In this document: in pieces, positions 16,729 through 25,195 of the stretch
Layout of the letters: the number at the start of each line of letters is the position of its first letter
Position numbering within the stretch: the stretch's first letter is position 1
Assembly: GCA_949287815.1 (NCBI GenBank)
Contig: CASEHS010000001.1
Location: forward strand, 1-64,000
From: an uncultured Bacillota bacterium
GTDB taxonomy: Bacteria; Bacillota; Clostridia; Christensenellales; Borkfalkiaceae
Length of the DNA stretch: 64,000 bases
Direction of reading: 5' to 3'
The notes under the pieces: model-generated
Databases searched by the model: none
Seen by the model: only the letters and a program-made list of their open reading frames with translations
Told to the model about the DNA's origin: nothing
Position numbers and translations under genes: made by a program

Positions 16729-18384
16729 ATGGTCAATACATCATCGGTCGCAAATAGAAAGCAAGAAAGTAAAGCATTTCAATTAATCCTTTCATTGATT
16801 TTATTTGCGGGATTCATGGTTTTTTTATTTGTACCGGATACGCTTTTTACAAAAATAACGAACTCGGAAAGAATGTCCTTATTTTCCCTGATTCTGCATG
16901 TTCTGAAAAATTTCGACTCTTTTAATTTAATTTACGACCATGCCCTCTATGCAACTTTGGCGGTAGCGGCATTTTATGCAGTTCTGGTCATTCTTACCAT
17001 TGTTTCCCTTTTTACTAAGAAAAAAGGTACGACCGCTATTAATTTTATCAATCTTTGTTTTGGTTTTGCGGTATTCACTTATTTTTTGTGCGCAATTCAT
17101 ATCGATAGACTTGTATCTTTCAAAATGCTGATCCAAGGCGACAAAGAGCTTGAAATTCCTGCCATTACTTCTACGAATCTTGCACTTCTTTTATCTGTTG
17201 CAGGACTTATTATTGTTGCGCTCGCCGCCAATAAAGGTATTGGATTTGTCAAAGTTATCTATGCTTTGTTCGGGCTGAGCTTCTTTGCTTTTCTGATCTA
17301 TCAGAAAGCTTTTTACCTCGGCGCACCTTTGGAAATTTTCTTTTATCCGAATTTGATTCCTGCAACAGGAACACTGCAAAAAATCACTTATTATGCTTTC
17401 TGCGCTCTTGCTTATTTTGCGGTGCTCAACCTTGCATTATCTCTTCTGTCGCTTACCAATCGCGGTATGCGCGGACTGGACATTTTCCGCTCCGTTGTAT
17501 TTTTCATTCTTGCAGCGGTATGCCTTATCCTGCAAGGTGTCGATACAGGTTTCAAAACACTGCCCGACTCGCTCGGCACGATCTGTTTTGCGGGAATTGC
17601 ACTCGGACAGATGATTTACTCCTTTATTGCTTCGGCAATCATCAAATCTTCTAATCGCAGAATAGCTGATAAAGAAGTTAAATTTGCATTTGACAAAAAT
17701 CAGCAGATGCAGATCGTTTTACCTGACGAACAGCAGAATGCGGAGCAGCCCGAAGCTGCTGCGGAGCCTGAAACGGTATCGGAAAGCGCTTCCAGAATCA
17801 ACGATGCTTTTGAAGACGCCGCTCAGCTCTCTATCGATGAGATCGTGACCGATGAAACGGAAACGGAAAAAGAACCTCCTGTCTATGACGAAGCTATCCG
17901 CGACATCCCCGCCGAAGCAACGGAAGAAATCGCAGAAGAAAAGCCCTTCGATTTTGCGCAGGCTCAGCATGACGGGCAATTCAACCGTGAATACACCGAT
18001 TACGAAAATCAGAAAGCGACTGAATCACAAAATGCTCAGCAGCCTACTCAACCGCATACTCCCCCGTATCCTAATTACGCAGGATATGGTGCTTATGCTC
18101 AGCCGTATATGCAACAGCCCCCTTATGCGCAAGGTATGGCATCTGCTTATGCCTTCCCGCCCGATGCATTTATAAACAGCCTGACCCCTGCCGAAAGAGA
18201 TGAATTTGACAAATTGTTTATTTCCAGAATTTACGGTGAAAACAAACGGTTGCCTGTTTATACAGTCGGCGCTGATAACCGCGAATTCTTCTCAAAGATA
18301 TTCGTATTTATGGGCAGATACCGCAACATTATTTCCGACGGCTTACTCGAAAAAATCTACAATTACAGCAATTCAATTCGTTAA
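16729..18384 (+). CDS. Polytopic membrane protein with long acidic cytoplasmic tail, unknown function
   Basis: A 551-residue protein. About eight transmembrane helices fill residues 18-305 (for example LILSLILFAGFMVFLFVP and LALLLSVAGLIIVALAA). A 150-residue tail follows, rich in Glu, Gln and Pro with a YPNYAGYGAYAQPYMQQ stretch. The last 70 residues look folded: LTPAERDEFDKLFISRIYG and VYTVGADNREFFSKIFVFMG. The start ATG has only a weak GCGGGG site. No family recognised. Alone between two terminators, with its own promoter and leader hairpin. Confidence 0.75.
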   Translation: MVNTSSVANRKQESKAFQLILSLILFAGFMVFLFVPDTLFTKITNSERMSLFSLILHVLKNFDSFNLIYDHALYATLAVAAFYAVLVILTIVSLFTKKKGTTAINFINLCFGFAVFTYFLCAIHIDRLVSFKMLIQGDKELEIPAITSTNLALLLSVAGLIIVALAANKGIGFVKVIYALFGLSFFAFLIYQKAFYLGAPLEIFFYPNLIPATGTLQKITYYAFCALAYFAVLNLALSLLSLTNRGMRGLDIFRSVVFFILAAVCLILQGVDTGFKTLPDSLGTICFAGIALGQMIYSFIASAIIKSSNRRIADKEVKFAFDKNQQMQIVLPDEQQNAEQPEAAAEPETVSESASRINDAFEDAAQLSIDEIVTDETETEKEPPVYDEAIRDIPAEATEEIAEEKPFDFAQAQHDGQFNREYTDYENQKATESQNAQQPTQPHTPPYPNYAGYGAYAQPYMQQPPYAQGMASAYAFPPDAFINSLTPAERDEFDKLFISRIYGENKRLPVYTVGADNREFFSKIFVFMGRYRNIISDGLLEKIYNYSNSIR

Positions 18385-18404
18385 TTTAACTGAATAGCTT
18401 CTTT

Positions 18405-18446
18405 ATCGCCGCAAAGCAGACTTTTTGCTTTGCGGCGATTTTTTAT
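18405..18446 (+). terminator. Terminator of the 16729 gene
   Basis: A 14-bp perfect stem (ATCGCCGCAAAGCA with its complement) followed by TTTTTTAT. Confidence 0.9.
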
Positions 18447-18579
18447 ACCTATCAAATTTTTATATACAACTAATTACCCGCACCTTTGAGAATCAAAATT
18501 CGTTTCCTCCCCTATCTTTAAATTTTTTTTAAAACACACGCTGATTTTATGATAAATAAAAAAAATCACAAAAAAAGAC

Positions 18580-18610
18580 TTGACAAACTATACTATGCAA
18601 TGTATAGTAT
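18580..18610 (+). promoter_or_regulatory. padR promoter with overlapping dyad operator
   Basis: TTGACA (18580-18585), 17 bp, TATAGT (18603-18608). The spacer and -10 box contain two overlapping perfect dyads: ACTATAC...GTATAGT (18587-18593/18602-18608) and ATACTAT...ATAGTAT (18590-18596/18604-18610). Placement over the -10 fits autorepression by the PadR protein encoded next. Confidence 0.8.
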
Positions 18611-18642
18611 TATGCATAAAGCAGTATTGAACGGGAGGTAAT

Positions 18643-18957
18643 ATGGATACCCAGTTAAAAAAAGGGCTATTGGACGCGTGTGTACTGTCCGTTCTTCGGG
18701 AAGAAGAATCATACGGATACAAAATTATTTCTGACATTGCGCCCTATATAGAAATTTCGGAATCCACACTCTATCCGATTTTAAAAAGGCTGGAATCGAC
18801 GGATATGGTGACTACAAGAAGCAAAGAATATAACGGACGATTACGCAAATACTATATGATCACGGAAAAAGGGCTCAGCCGTTTGCGAGAATTTATAGAC
18901 GATCTCAAAGAATTTGAAAAAATTTATAATTTTATAGTTATCGGAGGCAGAAAATGA
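18643..18957 (+). CDS. PadR-family transcriptional regulator
   Basis: A 104-residue winged-helix repressor. LKKGLLDACVLSVLREEESYG and the recognition helix ISESTLYPILKRLES are standard PadR features; the wing is SKEYNGRLRKYYMITEKG. GGGAGG precedes the ATG by five bases. Its stop overlaps the HAAS gene by four bases (ATGA). PadR-HAAS-DUF4097 is a recurrent Firmicutes operon, usually thought to answer envelope or antimicrobial stress. Confidence 0.95.
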   Translation: MDTQLKKGLLDACVLSVLREEESYGYKIISDIAPYIEISESTLYPILKRLESTDMVTTRSKEYNGRLRKYYMITEKGLSRLREFIDDLKEFEKIYNFIVIGGRK

Positions 18958-19604
18958 CCAGATACGAGTGGGAACGTGAATTAAAAAAATATATAGCCGC
19001 TCTTCCCAAAACGGAACAGGCAAAAATTTTTGATTATTACGGAGAAATTTTTGAAGATAAAATAGAAGCAGGCATGCAGGAAGAGCAAATTATCAGAGAA
19101 TTCGGCAACCCCTATGATGTAGCAAGCAGAATTCTTTCCGATTTCAAAATCGAAAAGGAAAAAACAGAAGAACCTGATTTATCGGACAAAAAAGAAGAAA
19201 CCAAAAAAGCAATCCATGAAACACCGACGGTAAACACACCTGAAAAGAAAGAAACATCTGCTTTTTCCCGTTTTATTCTTGCCGCAGTTTTATTTATATT
19301 CGTAGGCTTGCCTGCCCTTGCAGTACTTGCGGGTTTGGCTTTTTGCGGAGTTGCTTTGCTTGTCAGTGCCGTTGCGTTGATTTTAGGCGGAATATTTGAT
19401 TTCTTCTATTTCGTTGCCATGCTCGGAATGTACGGCTATTCCGGTGCTTATCTGGCACACCTCGGAATCGGACTTATGATCACCGCAACAGGTTTTCTCC
19501 TGTCCCCCCTGTTCTTATTCCTCACAAAGAAACTTTTTATGCTTTGCGGAAAAATCTTTATCAAAACAGGTAATTATATTTCAAATAAAAGGAAGGTGAA
19601 CTGA
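18954..19604 (+). CDS. HAAS-domain (DUF1700) membrane protein
   Basis: A 216-residue protein. Residues 1-65 form the helical HAAS/DUF1700 domain (TRYEWERELKKYIAALP, IIREFGNPYDVASRIL). A charged linker follows, then about three to four transmembrane helices from residue 102 (FILAAVLFIFVGLPALAVLA and onward). Such proteins are encoded beside PadR regulators. It lies between padR and the DUF4097 gene with overlaps or one-base gaps, so all three are cotranslated. Confidence 0.88.
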   Translation: MTRYEWERELKKYIAALPKTEQAKIFDYYGEIFEDKIEAGMQEEQIIREFGNPYDVASRILSDFKIEKEKTEEPDLSDKKEETKKAIHETPTVNTPEKKETSAFSRFILAAVLFIFVGLPALAVLAGLAFCGVALLVSAVALILGGIFDFFYFVAMLGMYGYSGAYLAHLGIGLMITATGFLLSPLFLFLTKKLFMLCGKIFIKTGNYISNKRKVN

Positions 19605-19605
19605 A

Positions 19606-20451
19606 ATGGCCGCAAAAAAACATATTTTCAAAAAAATTTGTATTATTCTCGGTTCCATCCTTTTTGTTGCAGGCTGCGCCCTGTTTGTTTTCGGAATGAG
19701 CAAGGAAAACTGGGATTTCAATAAACTTTCTACGGTAAATTATCAGACCAAAACTTATATTCAAGGCGAAGAGGAAATCAGTTCCTTACGAATCGACTTT
19801 GAAAACGCTGACATTGATTTGAGTGTTTCTTCTCAAACGGATAAAATTACGGTGGAATACCCTCAACGTGTAGATCCGAACGGAAAAGAAATAAATTCCG
19901 TGAAGATAACGACAACCGGCGGACAATTACAAATTATTGAACCCGAACAAAAATTTGAACTGATAGCATGGAATTTCAAAACACCAAAGGTGAAAATTGT
20001 TCTTCCCGATACTGTGTTGAATACAATAAGCCTGAACACAGAAAACGGAGATATCAGTGTTAAAGGAGCGGCATTATCCCTTTCACTCAACGTTGAATCA
20101 GATAACGGAGATATCCGTATTTCCGACGTTACAGCAGAAAACGGGATAACACTTGCTACGGATAACGGAGATATTTTCCTTTCCACACTCAAAACAAACG
20201 AACTGAAACTCGAAACAGAAAACGGTGATATTCTTTCAGGAACAGGAAATATCGACGCTTCTATCATTCTTGCAGAAACGGACAATGGTGATGTAAAATT
20301 GACTTTAACAGGTAAACAAACCGATTATGCGATCTCAGCACACACGCATTTAGGGAGCTGCAATGTTTCCAACAGCAGCGAAGGCAACAGAAAACTGACA
20401 GTAAGAACAGACCTCGGTGACATTAAAATTTATTTTTCAGAATCAGTCTGA
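19606..20451 (+). CDS. DUF4097 beta-strand-repeat membrane-anchored protein
   Basis: A 281-residue protein. The N-terminal helix IILGSILFVAGCALFVFGM (residues 11-30) anchors it; the rest is likely outside the membrane. The C-terminal half is a DUF4097 (adhesin-like) beta-repeat region with six near-regular repeats ending in GDI/GDV: NTENGDISV, SDNGDIRIS, TDNGDIFLS, TENGDILSG, TDNGDVKLT and TDLGDIKIY, spaced about 20 residues. This suggests a beta-helix or roll. Last gene of the PadR operon; function unknown. Confidence 0.88.
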   Translation: MAAKKHIFKKICIILGSILFVAGCALFVFGMSKENWDFNKLSTVNYQTKTYIQGEEEISSLRIDFENADIDLSVSSQTDKITVEYPQRVDPNGKEINSVKITTTGGQLQIIEPEQKFELIAWNFKTPKVKIVLPDTVLNTISLNTENGDISVKGAALSLSLNVESDNGDIRISDVTAENGITLATDNGDIFLSTLKTNELKLETENGDILSGTGNIDASIILAETDNGDVKLTLTGKQTDYAISAHTHLGSCNVSNSSEGNRKLTVRTDLGDIKIYFSESV

Positions 20452-20471
20452 AATTAAAAAATTTATTTCCC

Positions 20472-20509
20472 CAAGTACCATCGGCAAAGCCGATGGTACT
20501 TGATTTTTT
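20472..20509 (+). terminator. Terminator of the PadR operon, resembling the IS200 right-end palindrome
   Basis: CAAGTACCATCGGC pairs with GCCGATGGTACTTG around AAA, followed by ATTTTTTC. The stem closely matches the right-end hairpin of the IS200 element at 5841-5867 (CAAGTACCACCGGC). Confidence 0.85.
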
Positions 20510-20556
20510 CTGTATTATTTTTTATAAAATTTTATGACCTATTCCCCTGTGATTTC

Positions 20557-20606
20557 TTGACTTTCGCCAAGTAGTTTGTTAAAATTAGTCTGTTCGCGGA
20601 CTAATT
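20557..20606 (+). promoter_or_regulatory. marR promoter with overlapping MarR operator
   Basis: TTGACT (20557-20562), 17 bp, TAAAAT (20580-20585). A perfect dyad AATTAGTC/GACTAATT (20583-20590 and 20599-20606, 8-bp spacer) begins inside the -10 box and covers +1, as expected for a repressor site. Confidence 0.8.
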
Positions 20607-20619
20607 AGGGAGAATATCA

Positions 20620-21066
20620 ATGGAAAAAATTCAGATTTCGGAATATATGCACCGCTTTGATGCGTTATGGCGCGAAACGCTTGTTTTATACGAGAACTGG
20701 GCAAAGAAATACGGATTATCTTACTGTGAATTATTAACATGGGTATCCCTCTCACAATCGGATACTCTGCCCTGCACGCAAAAATCCATTTGTGACCGTT
20801 GGAGAATCGCAAAACAAACAGTGAACGGGATTTTATCGGGCTTACTGAAAAAAGGATATGTGACACTCATTGTCGAAGAAAACGACAGGAGAAATAAGCG
20901 AATACAACTTACCGAAAGCGGTAAAGAATTGATTTTACCAGTTGCTGAAAAACTTAGGATGCACGAAAGCAAAGTCTGGGAAAAAATGGGCAGCAAAGAA
21001 GCCGAAACCCTGCTCAATACTTCCACTCTCTACAACAAATTATTTGAAGAGGTCGACATTACATGA
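20620..21066 (+). CDS. MarR-family transcriptional regulator
   Basis: A 148-residue winged-helix protein. The recognition region is CDRWRIAKQTVNGILSGLLK, the wing VTLIVEENDRRNKRIQLTESG, and the dimer helices are N- and C-terminal. It overlaps the MATE exporter start by four bases, so it most likely represses its own operon through the dyad at 20583-20606 and is relieved by a substrate of the pump. Confidence 0.93.
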   Translation: MEKIQISEYMHRFDALWRETLVLYENWAKKYGLSYCELLTWVSLSQSDTLPCTQKSICDRWRIAKQTVNGILSGLLKKGYVTLIVEENDRRNKRIQLTESGKELILPVAEKLRMHESKVWEKMGSKEAETLLNTSTLYNKLFEEVDIT

Positions 21067-22403
21067 GAAAGCAAAGAGAATACCTACATTATATTTTACC
21101 AGCCATGCTTGCTTTTGCACTCTCAGGAGTTTATGCGATCGCAGACGGCTTTTTTGTCGGCAATGAACTTGGCGACAACGCACTTGCCGCTATAAACATA
21201 GCATATCCCATTACAGCGCTTATACAGGCTGTGGGAACAGGCATCGGAATGGGCGGAGCTATTCGCTTTTCGGTAATTGCAAACAGCACTAATCCGAAGC
21301 AAAAATATTTATATTTCGGCAGCACGATACTTTTATTGATTTTATCTGCAATACTGATGAGCATAACTTTTTGGTTTGTTTCTCCTCCCCTTTTGCGTTT
21401 ATTCGGAGGTTCAGGACAAATTTATGCTCTCGGTAAAGAATATCTGAGAATCATTTCGATCGGAGCACTATTTCAGGTTTTAGGCACGGGACTTGTCCCT
21501 TTTATACGAAATATGGGCGGTTCTGTAACAGCCATGGCTGCAATGATATCCGGATTTATTTCCAATATCCTACTCGACTGGCTGATGGTTTGGGTCTTAC
21601 CTTACGGGATGACAGGAGCTGCAACCGCTACAATTATCGGTCAGGCAGCAACCTTTTTGGTTTGTTTGGGATTTTTTATATTAAAAAAAGAAAAACCCGT
21701 CTTCTCTCTGAAAAAAAACACCTTATCGGTGTTCGGAAAAATACTTTTACTGGGCTTGTCCCCTTTCGGGCTGACATTTTCACCAAACATCACCCTGATC
21801 CTTGTAAACAAAAGTGCATTTATTTATGGCGGCGATTCGGCTGTTGCCTGTTATGCGGTTGTCGCTTACTTTTCCTGCGTGGTACTTTTGCTTTTGCAAG
21901 GTGTTTCGGACGGATATCAGCCGATCGTAAGTAAAGCGATCGGTCAAGGAAATGAAGACAAAGCGAAAGATGCAAGAAATTTTGCTCTTTGCATTGCAGC
22001 ACTCACGGCAACTTTGGCTGCGCTTTTTCTGTTTTTGGCAGGAAACACCGCAGGTAAACTATTCGGTTCTTCCGATGAAGTTGCAAAAGCGACAGAAAGC
22101 ACTTTACCTATCTTTATAAGCGGGTTTGTCTTTGCCGCATTTTCAAGAATTATTACGGCTTATTTCTACGCTTCGGAAAAAACTTTCCAAGCTTACCTTC
22201 TTATCTATTGCGAACCTTGTTTTCTCTTACTGTTCCTCCTTATCCTACCGCAATTTGCAGGGATTACGGGAACATGGTTTTCCGTACCCGCTTCGCAACT
22301 TTCAGCAATGCTTGTTTCCTTAATTATTCTGATGTTAAACCGATCAAAGTTAAAAAAACCAAGTATTAAAGAAAAACAAGAAACATTTCCCGCTATGGAA
22401 TAA
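21063..22403 (+). CDS. MATE-family multidrug/cation exporter
   Basis: A 446-residue, 12-helix transporter. The first half carries YAIADGFFVGNELGDNALAA and NIAYPITALIQAVGTGIGMG, typical of MATE N-lobes; the second half repeats this around ALLFNKSAF-like residues (ILVNKSAFIYGGDSAVACYA) and LLLQGVSDGYQPIVS. Likely drives efflux of drugs or metabolites by Na+ or H+ exchange. Cotranscribed with marR. Confidence 0.93.
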   Translation: MRKQREYLHYILPAMLAFALSGVYAIADGFFVGNELGDNALAAINIAYPITALIQAVGTGIGMGGAIRFSVIANSTNPKQKYLYFGSTILLLILSAILMSITFWFVSPPLLRLFGGSGQIYALGKEYLRIISIGALFQVLGTGLVPFIRNMGGSVTAMAAMISGFISNILLDWLMVWVLPYGMTGAATATIIGQAATFLVCLGFFILKKEKPVFSLKKNTLSVFGKILLLGLSPFGLTFSPNITLILVNKSAFIYGGDSAVACYAVVAYFSCVVLLLLQGVSDGYQPIVSKAIGQGNEDKAKDARNFALCIAALTATLAALFLFLAGNTAGKLFGSSDEVAKATESTLPIFISGFVFAAFSRIITAYFYASEKTFQAYLLIYCEPCFLLLFLLILPQFAGITGTWFSVPASQLSAMLVSLIILMLNRSKLKKPSIKEKQETFPAME

Positions 22404-22435
22404 ATCATTTACTTTTCATAAGCACACATAAAAAT

Positions 22436-22488
22436 AAACGTCCGTTGTTATGAACAATAACTTATGCATAAAAACGGACGTTTTTTAT
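22436..22488 (+). terminator. Terminator of the marR-MATE operon
   Basis: AAACGTCCGTT (22436-22446) pairs with AACGGACGTTT (22473-22483) across a long loop with its own small stem, followed by TTTTTT. Confidence 0.8.
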
Positions 22489-22533
22489 TTTAATGAAATT
22501 AATACAGCACTATTGTTTTTTGCCAAACTCAAA

Positions 22534-23127
22534 TTATACACCAGATAAAAACATCAACAAAAAAATGAGCAGTACGATACAACTGATGACAAGTCCTGCG
22601 ATAGCAAACCCGTAAAGACGGCTCCTGCGCATACGCGAAATGCCTACACCCGACACGCACACACCCGCTATGGCGAAAGCACCTCCTAGTATTGCACAGA
22701 AAAACACGCCGATCGCAAAGCTTATAAATGCGGGATCTTCCACATTTATAGTCGGATTTTTGAAAAGTTCCGGATGATTCGCTATAAATACCAACGCTGA
22801 TATAAACAATGCCGCCAGGAAAATAAACGAAACGACAGAAAAAACAAACCCAATAATACCCGCTTTATTTACAGGTAAAGGACTTTTTCCCATCGGAATA
22901 CCATTAACAACAGGCGCTTGCACCGTGTTTTGTATCGGCTCGTCAAAATAATCAATATGAACTGACTGATCATATTGCGTTTGACCGCCTGCCGCAGGCT
23001 GCGAATATTCTGTAACAGAAGTCTCAGGTTGCTTTCCCTTTTCGCCACCCGTCAGCAACGCACCGCAGGCATAACAGAATTTATCGTTTTCTTTTACAGG
23101 TGCCCCACAAGATGAACAAAATTTCAT
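22534..23127 (-). CDS. Zinc-ribbon membrane protein, DUF4190-like
   Basis: A 197-residue protein. The N-terminal zinc ribbon MKFCSSCGAPVKENDKFCYACG has four cysteines in two CxxC pairs. A Gln/Pro-rich linker follows, then about three membrane helices (residues 90-195) with a DUF4190-like layout (GIIGFVFSVVSFIFL ... AIAGVCVSGVGISRMRR ... YGFAIAGLVISCIVLLIF). It stands alone; function unknown. Confidence 0.75.
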   Translation of the reverse strand: MKFCSSCGAPVKENDKFCYACGALLTGGEKGKQPETSVTEYSQPAAGGQTQYDQSVHIDYFDEPIQNTVQAPVVNGIPMGKSPLPVNKAGIIGFVFSVVSFIFLAALFISALVFIANHPELFKNPTINVEDPAFISFAIGVFFCAILGGAFAIAGVCVSGVGISRMRRSRLYGFAIAGLVISCIVLLIFLLMFLSGV

Positions 23128-23253
23128 CCCCCCCTTAACTGACTTTTTTTATTTTATCATATGTATTTTGGCTTGTCAAGATTCTTTAAAATAAACAGTA
23201 ACCGTACTTTACAAAAGGCTTCGCTCCTTCGACAACTGCTTTTAAAACTACAT

Positions 23254-23940
23254 TCAAACAGTGCGGTACGCTTCCAGAAGAGAAGTTTTTCCCCACCTAC
23301 CACAATGTGTTACGCAAAACCCGCCTTCGATCAGCGCCTGCATTTCATGTTCGACAGTAAGCGGTGTATCGATATGCCAAAACACTCCTTCTTCATTCAG
23401 ACCTGAAAGCATATTGTTTTTTCTTTCAAAACCTGCCTTTTCAGCTGCCTCATCATCTTCCATATAGTCAGTGAGTATAAAAACCCCGTCCTTTTTTAAT
23501 GCACGGCGTATCTTTTTATATAATATGACCTTCTCCGCATATGTAAAATGATGCAACGATTCTACCGATACCACAGCATCAAACTTCTCCTCTTCAAATT
23601 CGATATCAAAGTAAGAACCGCATATGATTTTAGGTAAATACTCGGAAAATTTTCTCTCCAAAACATCCAGCATTTTTGGGGAAAGATCCACACAGGTAAC
23701 TTTTGCAGTTTTATTGAGCGGATAATAAAACCCGAGTTCCAGACCCGTTCCCGCTCCGAGATCGAGTACCTGCGCTCCCGACTGTTTCGGCAATTTCTGT
23801 GCAGTTAAGGGATAAAAAACATCGGCACAAGCAATCGCTTCCATTTGATGTTTCTCATATATATCCAGCCTGTTTTCAAAAAATTCCGCCATTTTTTCGG
23901 GTGCTTCTGAACAGCACTCATGATCAATTTTTGTTTTCAT
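23254..23940 (-). CDS. Class I SAM-dependent methyltransferase
   Basis: A 228-residue Rossmann methyltransferase. Motif I is AQVLDLGAGTGLELGFY, the acidic strand CVDLSPKMLDVL, then FDAVVSVESLHHFTYAEKV and GVFILTDYMEDDEAAE. The last motif resembles small-molecule methyltransferases (UbiE/Tam-like). Substrate unknown. It is the last gene of a co-directional set of four (acyltransferase, membrane protein, CAT-like, this), 21 bp after the CAT-like gene. Confidence 0.85.
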   Translation of the reverse strand: MKTKIDHECCSEAPEKMAEFFENRLDIYEKHQMEAIACADVFYPLTAQKLPKQSGAQVLDLGAGTGLELGFYYPLNKTAKVTCVDLSPKMLDVLERKFSEYLPKIICGSYFDIEFEEEKFDAVVSVESLHHFTYAEKVILYKKIRRALKKDGVFILTDYMEDDEAAEKAGFERKNNMLSGLNEEGVFWHIDTPLTVEHEMQALIEGGFCVTHCGRWGKTSLLEAYRTV

Positions 23941-23961
23941 TGTCTTACCACCCTACACCAA

Positions 23962-24585
23962 TCAATAATTAAAACTCTTTGTTACAAAGGAAATCATCCA
24001 ATACTTTTGCAAAAGCCCTACAAACTCCGAAGCATGAAACCCGTCGCAGACAGCGTGGTGAACGTGCATTGCAAAGGGAAGCAAGGTCTTTTGCTCTTGC
24101 ATAAAATATTTCCCTATCGTAAAAATGGGCAGAAAATAATCAAATCCCGCGCCGAGATTGAGTTGAAAAGAAGTAAACGTTGCCCAAGGAATACACGAAA
24201 CATCAAAAACGGCAGTCGTTTCAGATAAATTTTTTTCGCTCAAATAATCCGAGTAGAATTTTTTAAAATTTTCATTATACTCAACAATTCGCGTATGAAA
24301 TGTTTGCGTATTTTCATCAAAGACAGTATACTGCGGATTTATCTCATCATAATAGCCGAGCGTACCGTCTTTTTTGGTCATTCTGAATTCTTTACGCAAA
24401 TTCACCGCGCATGATATACAATATAACAGCGCAGGAAAAAACTTGACGTCTTTCCCCTTTTTTTGCAAAAACTTGGTAATGTCAAGATTGACCGTCATAT
24501 CAAACGTACACGGAACCTGTTTAGTAAAACGAAGATAGGTACTTTCTCTTTTCCATGTTTTTCTGTCCACAGGAATAAATTTCAT
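23962..24585 (-). CDS. Chloramphenicol-acetyltransferase-like (CAT family) acetyltransferase
   Basis: A 207-residue member of the trimeric CAT family. The catalytic motif is MHVHHAVCDGFHASEF, as in CatA enzymes, and the opening WKRESTYLRFTKQVPCTFDM plus FFPALLYCISCAVN fit. Real CatA drug resistance is uncertain: the gene sits in an operon with another HxxxDG acyltransferase and a methyltransferase, and divergent family members have other substrates. The length is slightly below the usual 213-219. Confidence 0.82.
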   Translation of the reverse strand: MKFIPVDRKTWKRESTYLRFTKQVPCTFDMTVNLDITKFLQKKGKDVKFFPALLYCISCAVNLRKEFRMTKKDGTLGYYDEINPQYTVFDENTQTFHTRIVEYNENFKKFYSDYLSEKNLSETTAVFDVSCIPWATFTSFQLNLGAGFDYFLPIFTIGKYFMQEQKTLLPFAMHVHHAVCDGFHASEFVGLLQKYWMISFVTKSFNY

Positions 24586-24598
24586 GATCTTTCTCTCG

Positions 24599-25195
24599 TC
24601 ATTCTCTTCTTAAAGACCTTTTTTTATTTTCGCCGAAAATCCGCCATTGCAATTCGTTTTTAAGTTGACCCCTGTAAATGAACAAAACAAACGCGCAGGA
24701 CAAAACCGCAAGCCCAAACAACAAAAAGCCAACCCAGTATTTTTGCAGGATACTTACGCAAAGTGCCGCGATAAGTGCCGCAACCGCAAAAAGTAAAAAG
24801 GAAAACCGCAAAGTATTTTTAGTGCGCTTTTTTGCCCGAATCAAAAGCAGAAAATTGATAAACAAAACTTCCGAAGATAATACGATCGGTAGCGCTTGCC
24901 AGACTTTTTCGCTGTAAAAAACCGCCAGATAAATAAGTAAAATACCCGCCCAGACAAAAATCCTCTGCAAACGGTTTATGAAAGTATTTTCCAAAAGCGG
25001 CCTGTCGATAAAAGTAACAAAAAACAAGATCATGGAAATTCCGACGATCCCAAGCCAAGGCGAAAATCCTTTTGCAAGATTGACGATCAGGCAAATTAAA
25101 AATGCAAGGATAAACAGAATGATCCAGATTTTTCGCATATACAGGCGTGCAAAGGAAGAATGACCTGATTCTTTATAGCATTTTTCAATCTGCAT
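24599..25195 (-). CDS. Membrane protein (DUF6320-like), in acyltransferase operon
   Basis: Start at ATG 25195, set by GGAGGG seven bases upstream; it overlaps the preceding acyltransferase stop by 11 bases. The 198 residues hold about six transmembrane helices after a short charged start (QIEKCYKESGHSS), e.g. IWIILFILAFLICLIVNLA and FVWAGILLIYLAVFYSE. It resembles the membrane part of DUF6320 proteins that accompany alcohol-acetyltransferase-like genes. That identification is tentative, because the DUF6320 zinc ribbon is absent. Confidence 0.65.
   Translation of the reverse strand: MQIEKCYKESGHSSFARLYMRKIWIILFILAFLICLIVNLAKGFSPWLGIVGISMILFFVTFIDRPLLENTFINRLQRIFVWAGILLIYLAVFYSEKVWQALPIVLSSEVLFINFLLLIRAKKRTKNTLRFSFLLFAVAALIAALCVSILQKYWVGFLLFGLAVLSCAFVLFIYRGQLKNELQWRIFGENKKRSLRRE

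Noticed and set aside
23962..24585. Calling the CAT-like gene a chloramphenicol resistance gene
   Set aside because: The motif is present, but the operon context and divergence leave substrate open.
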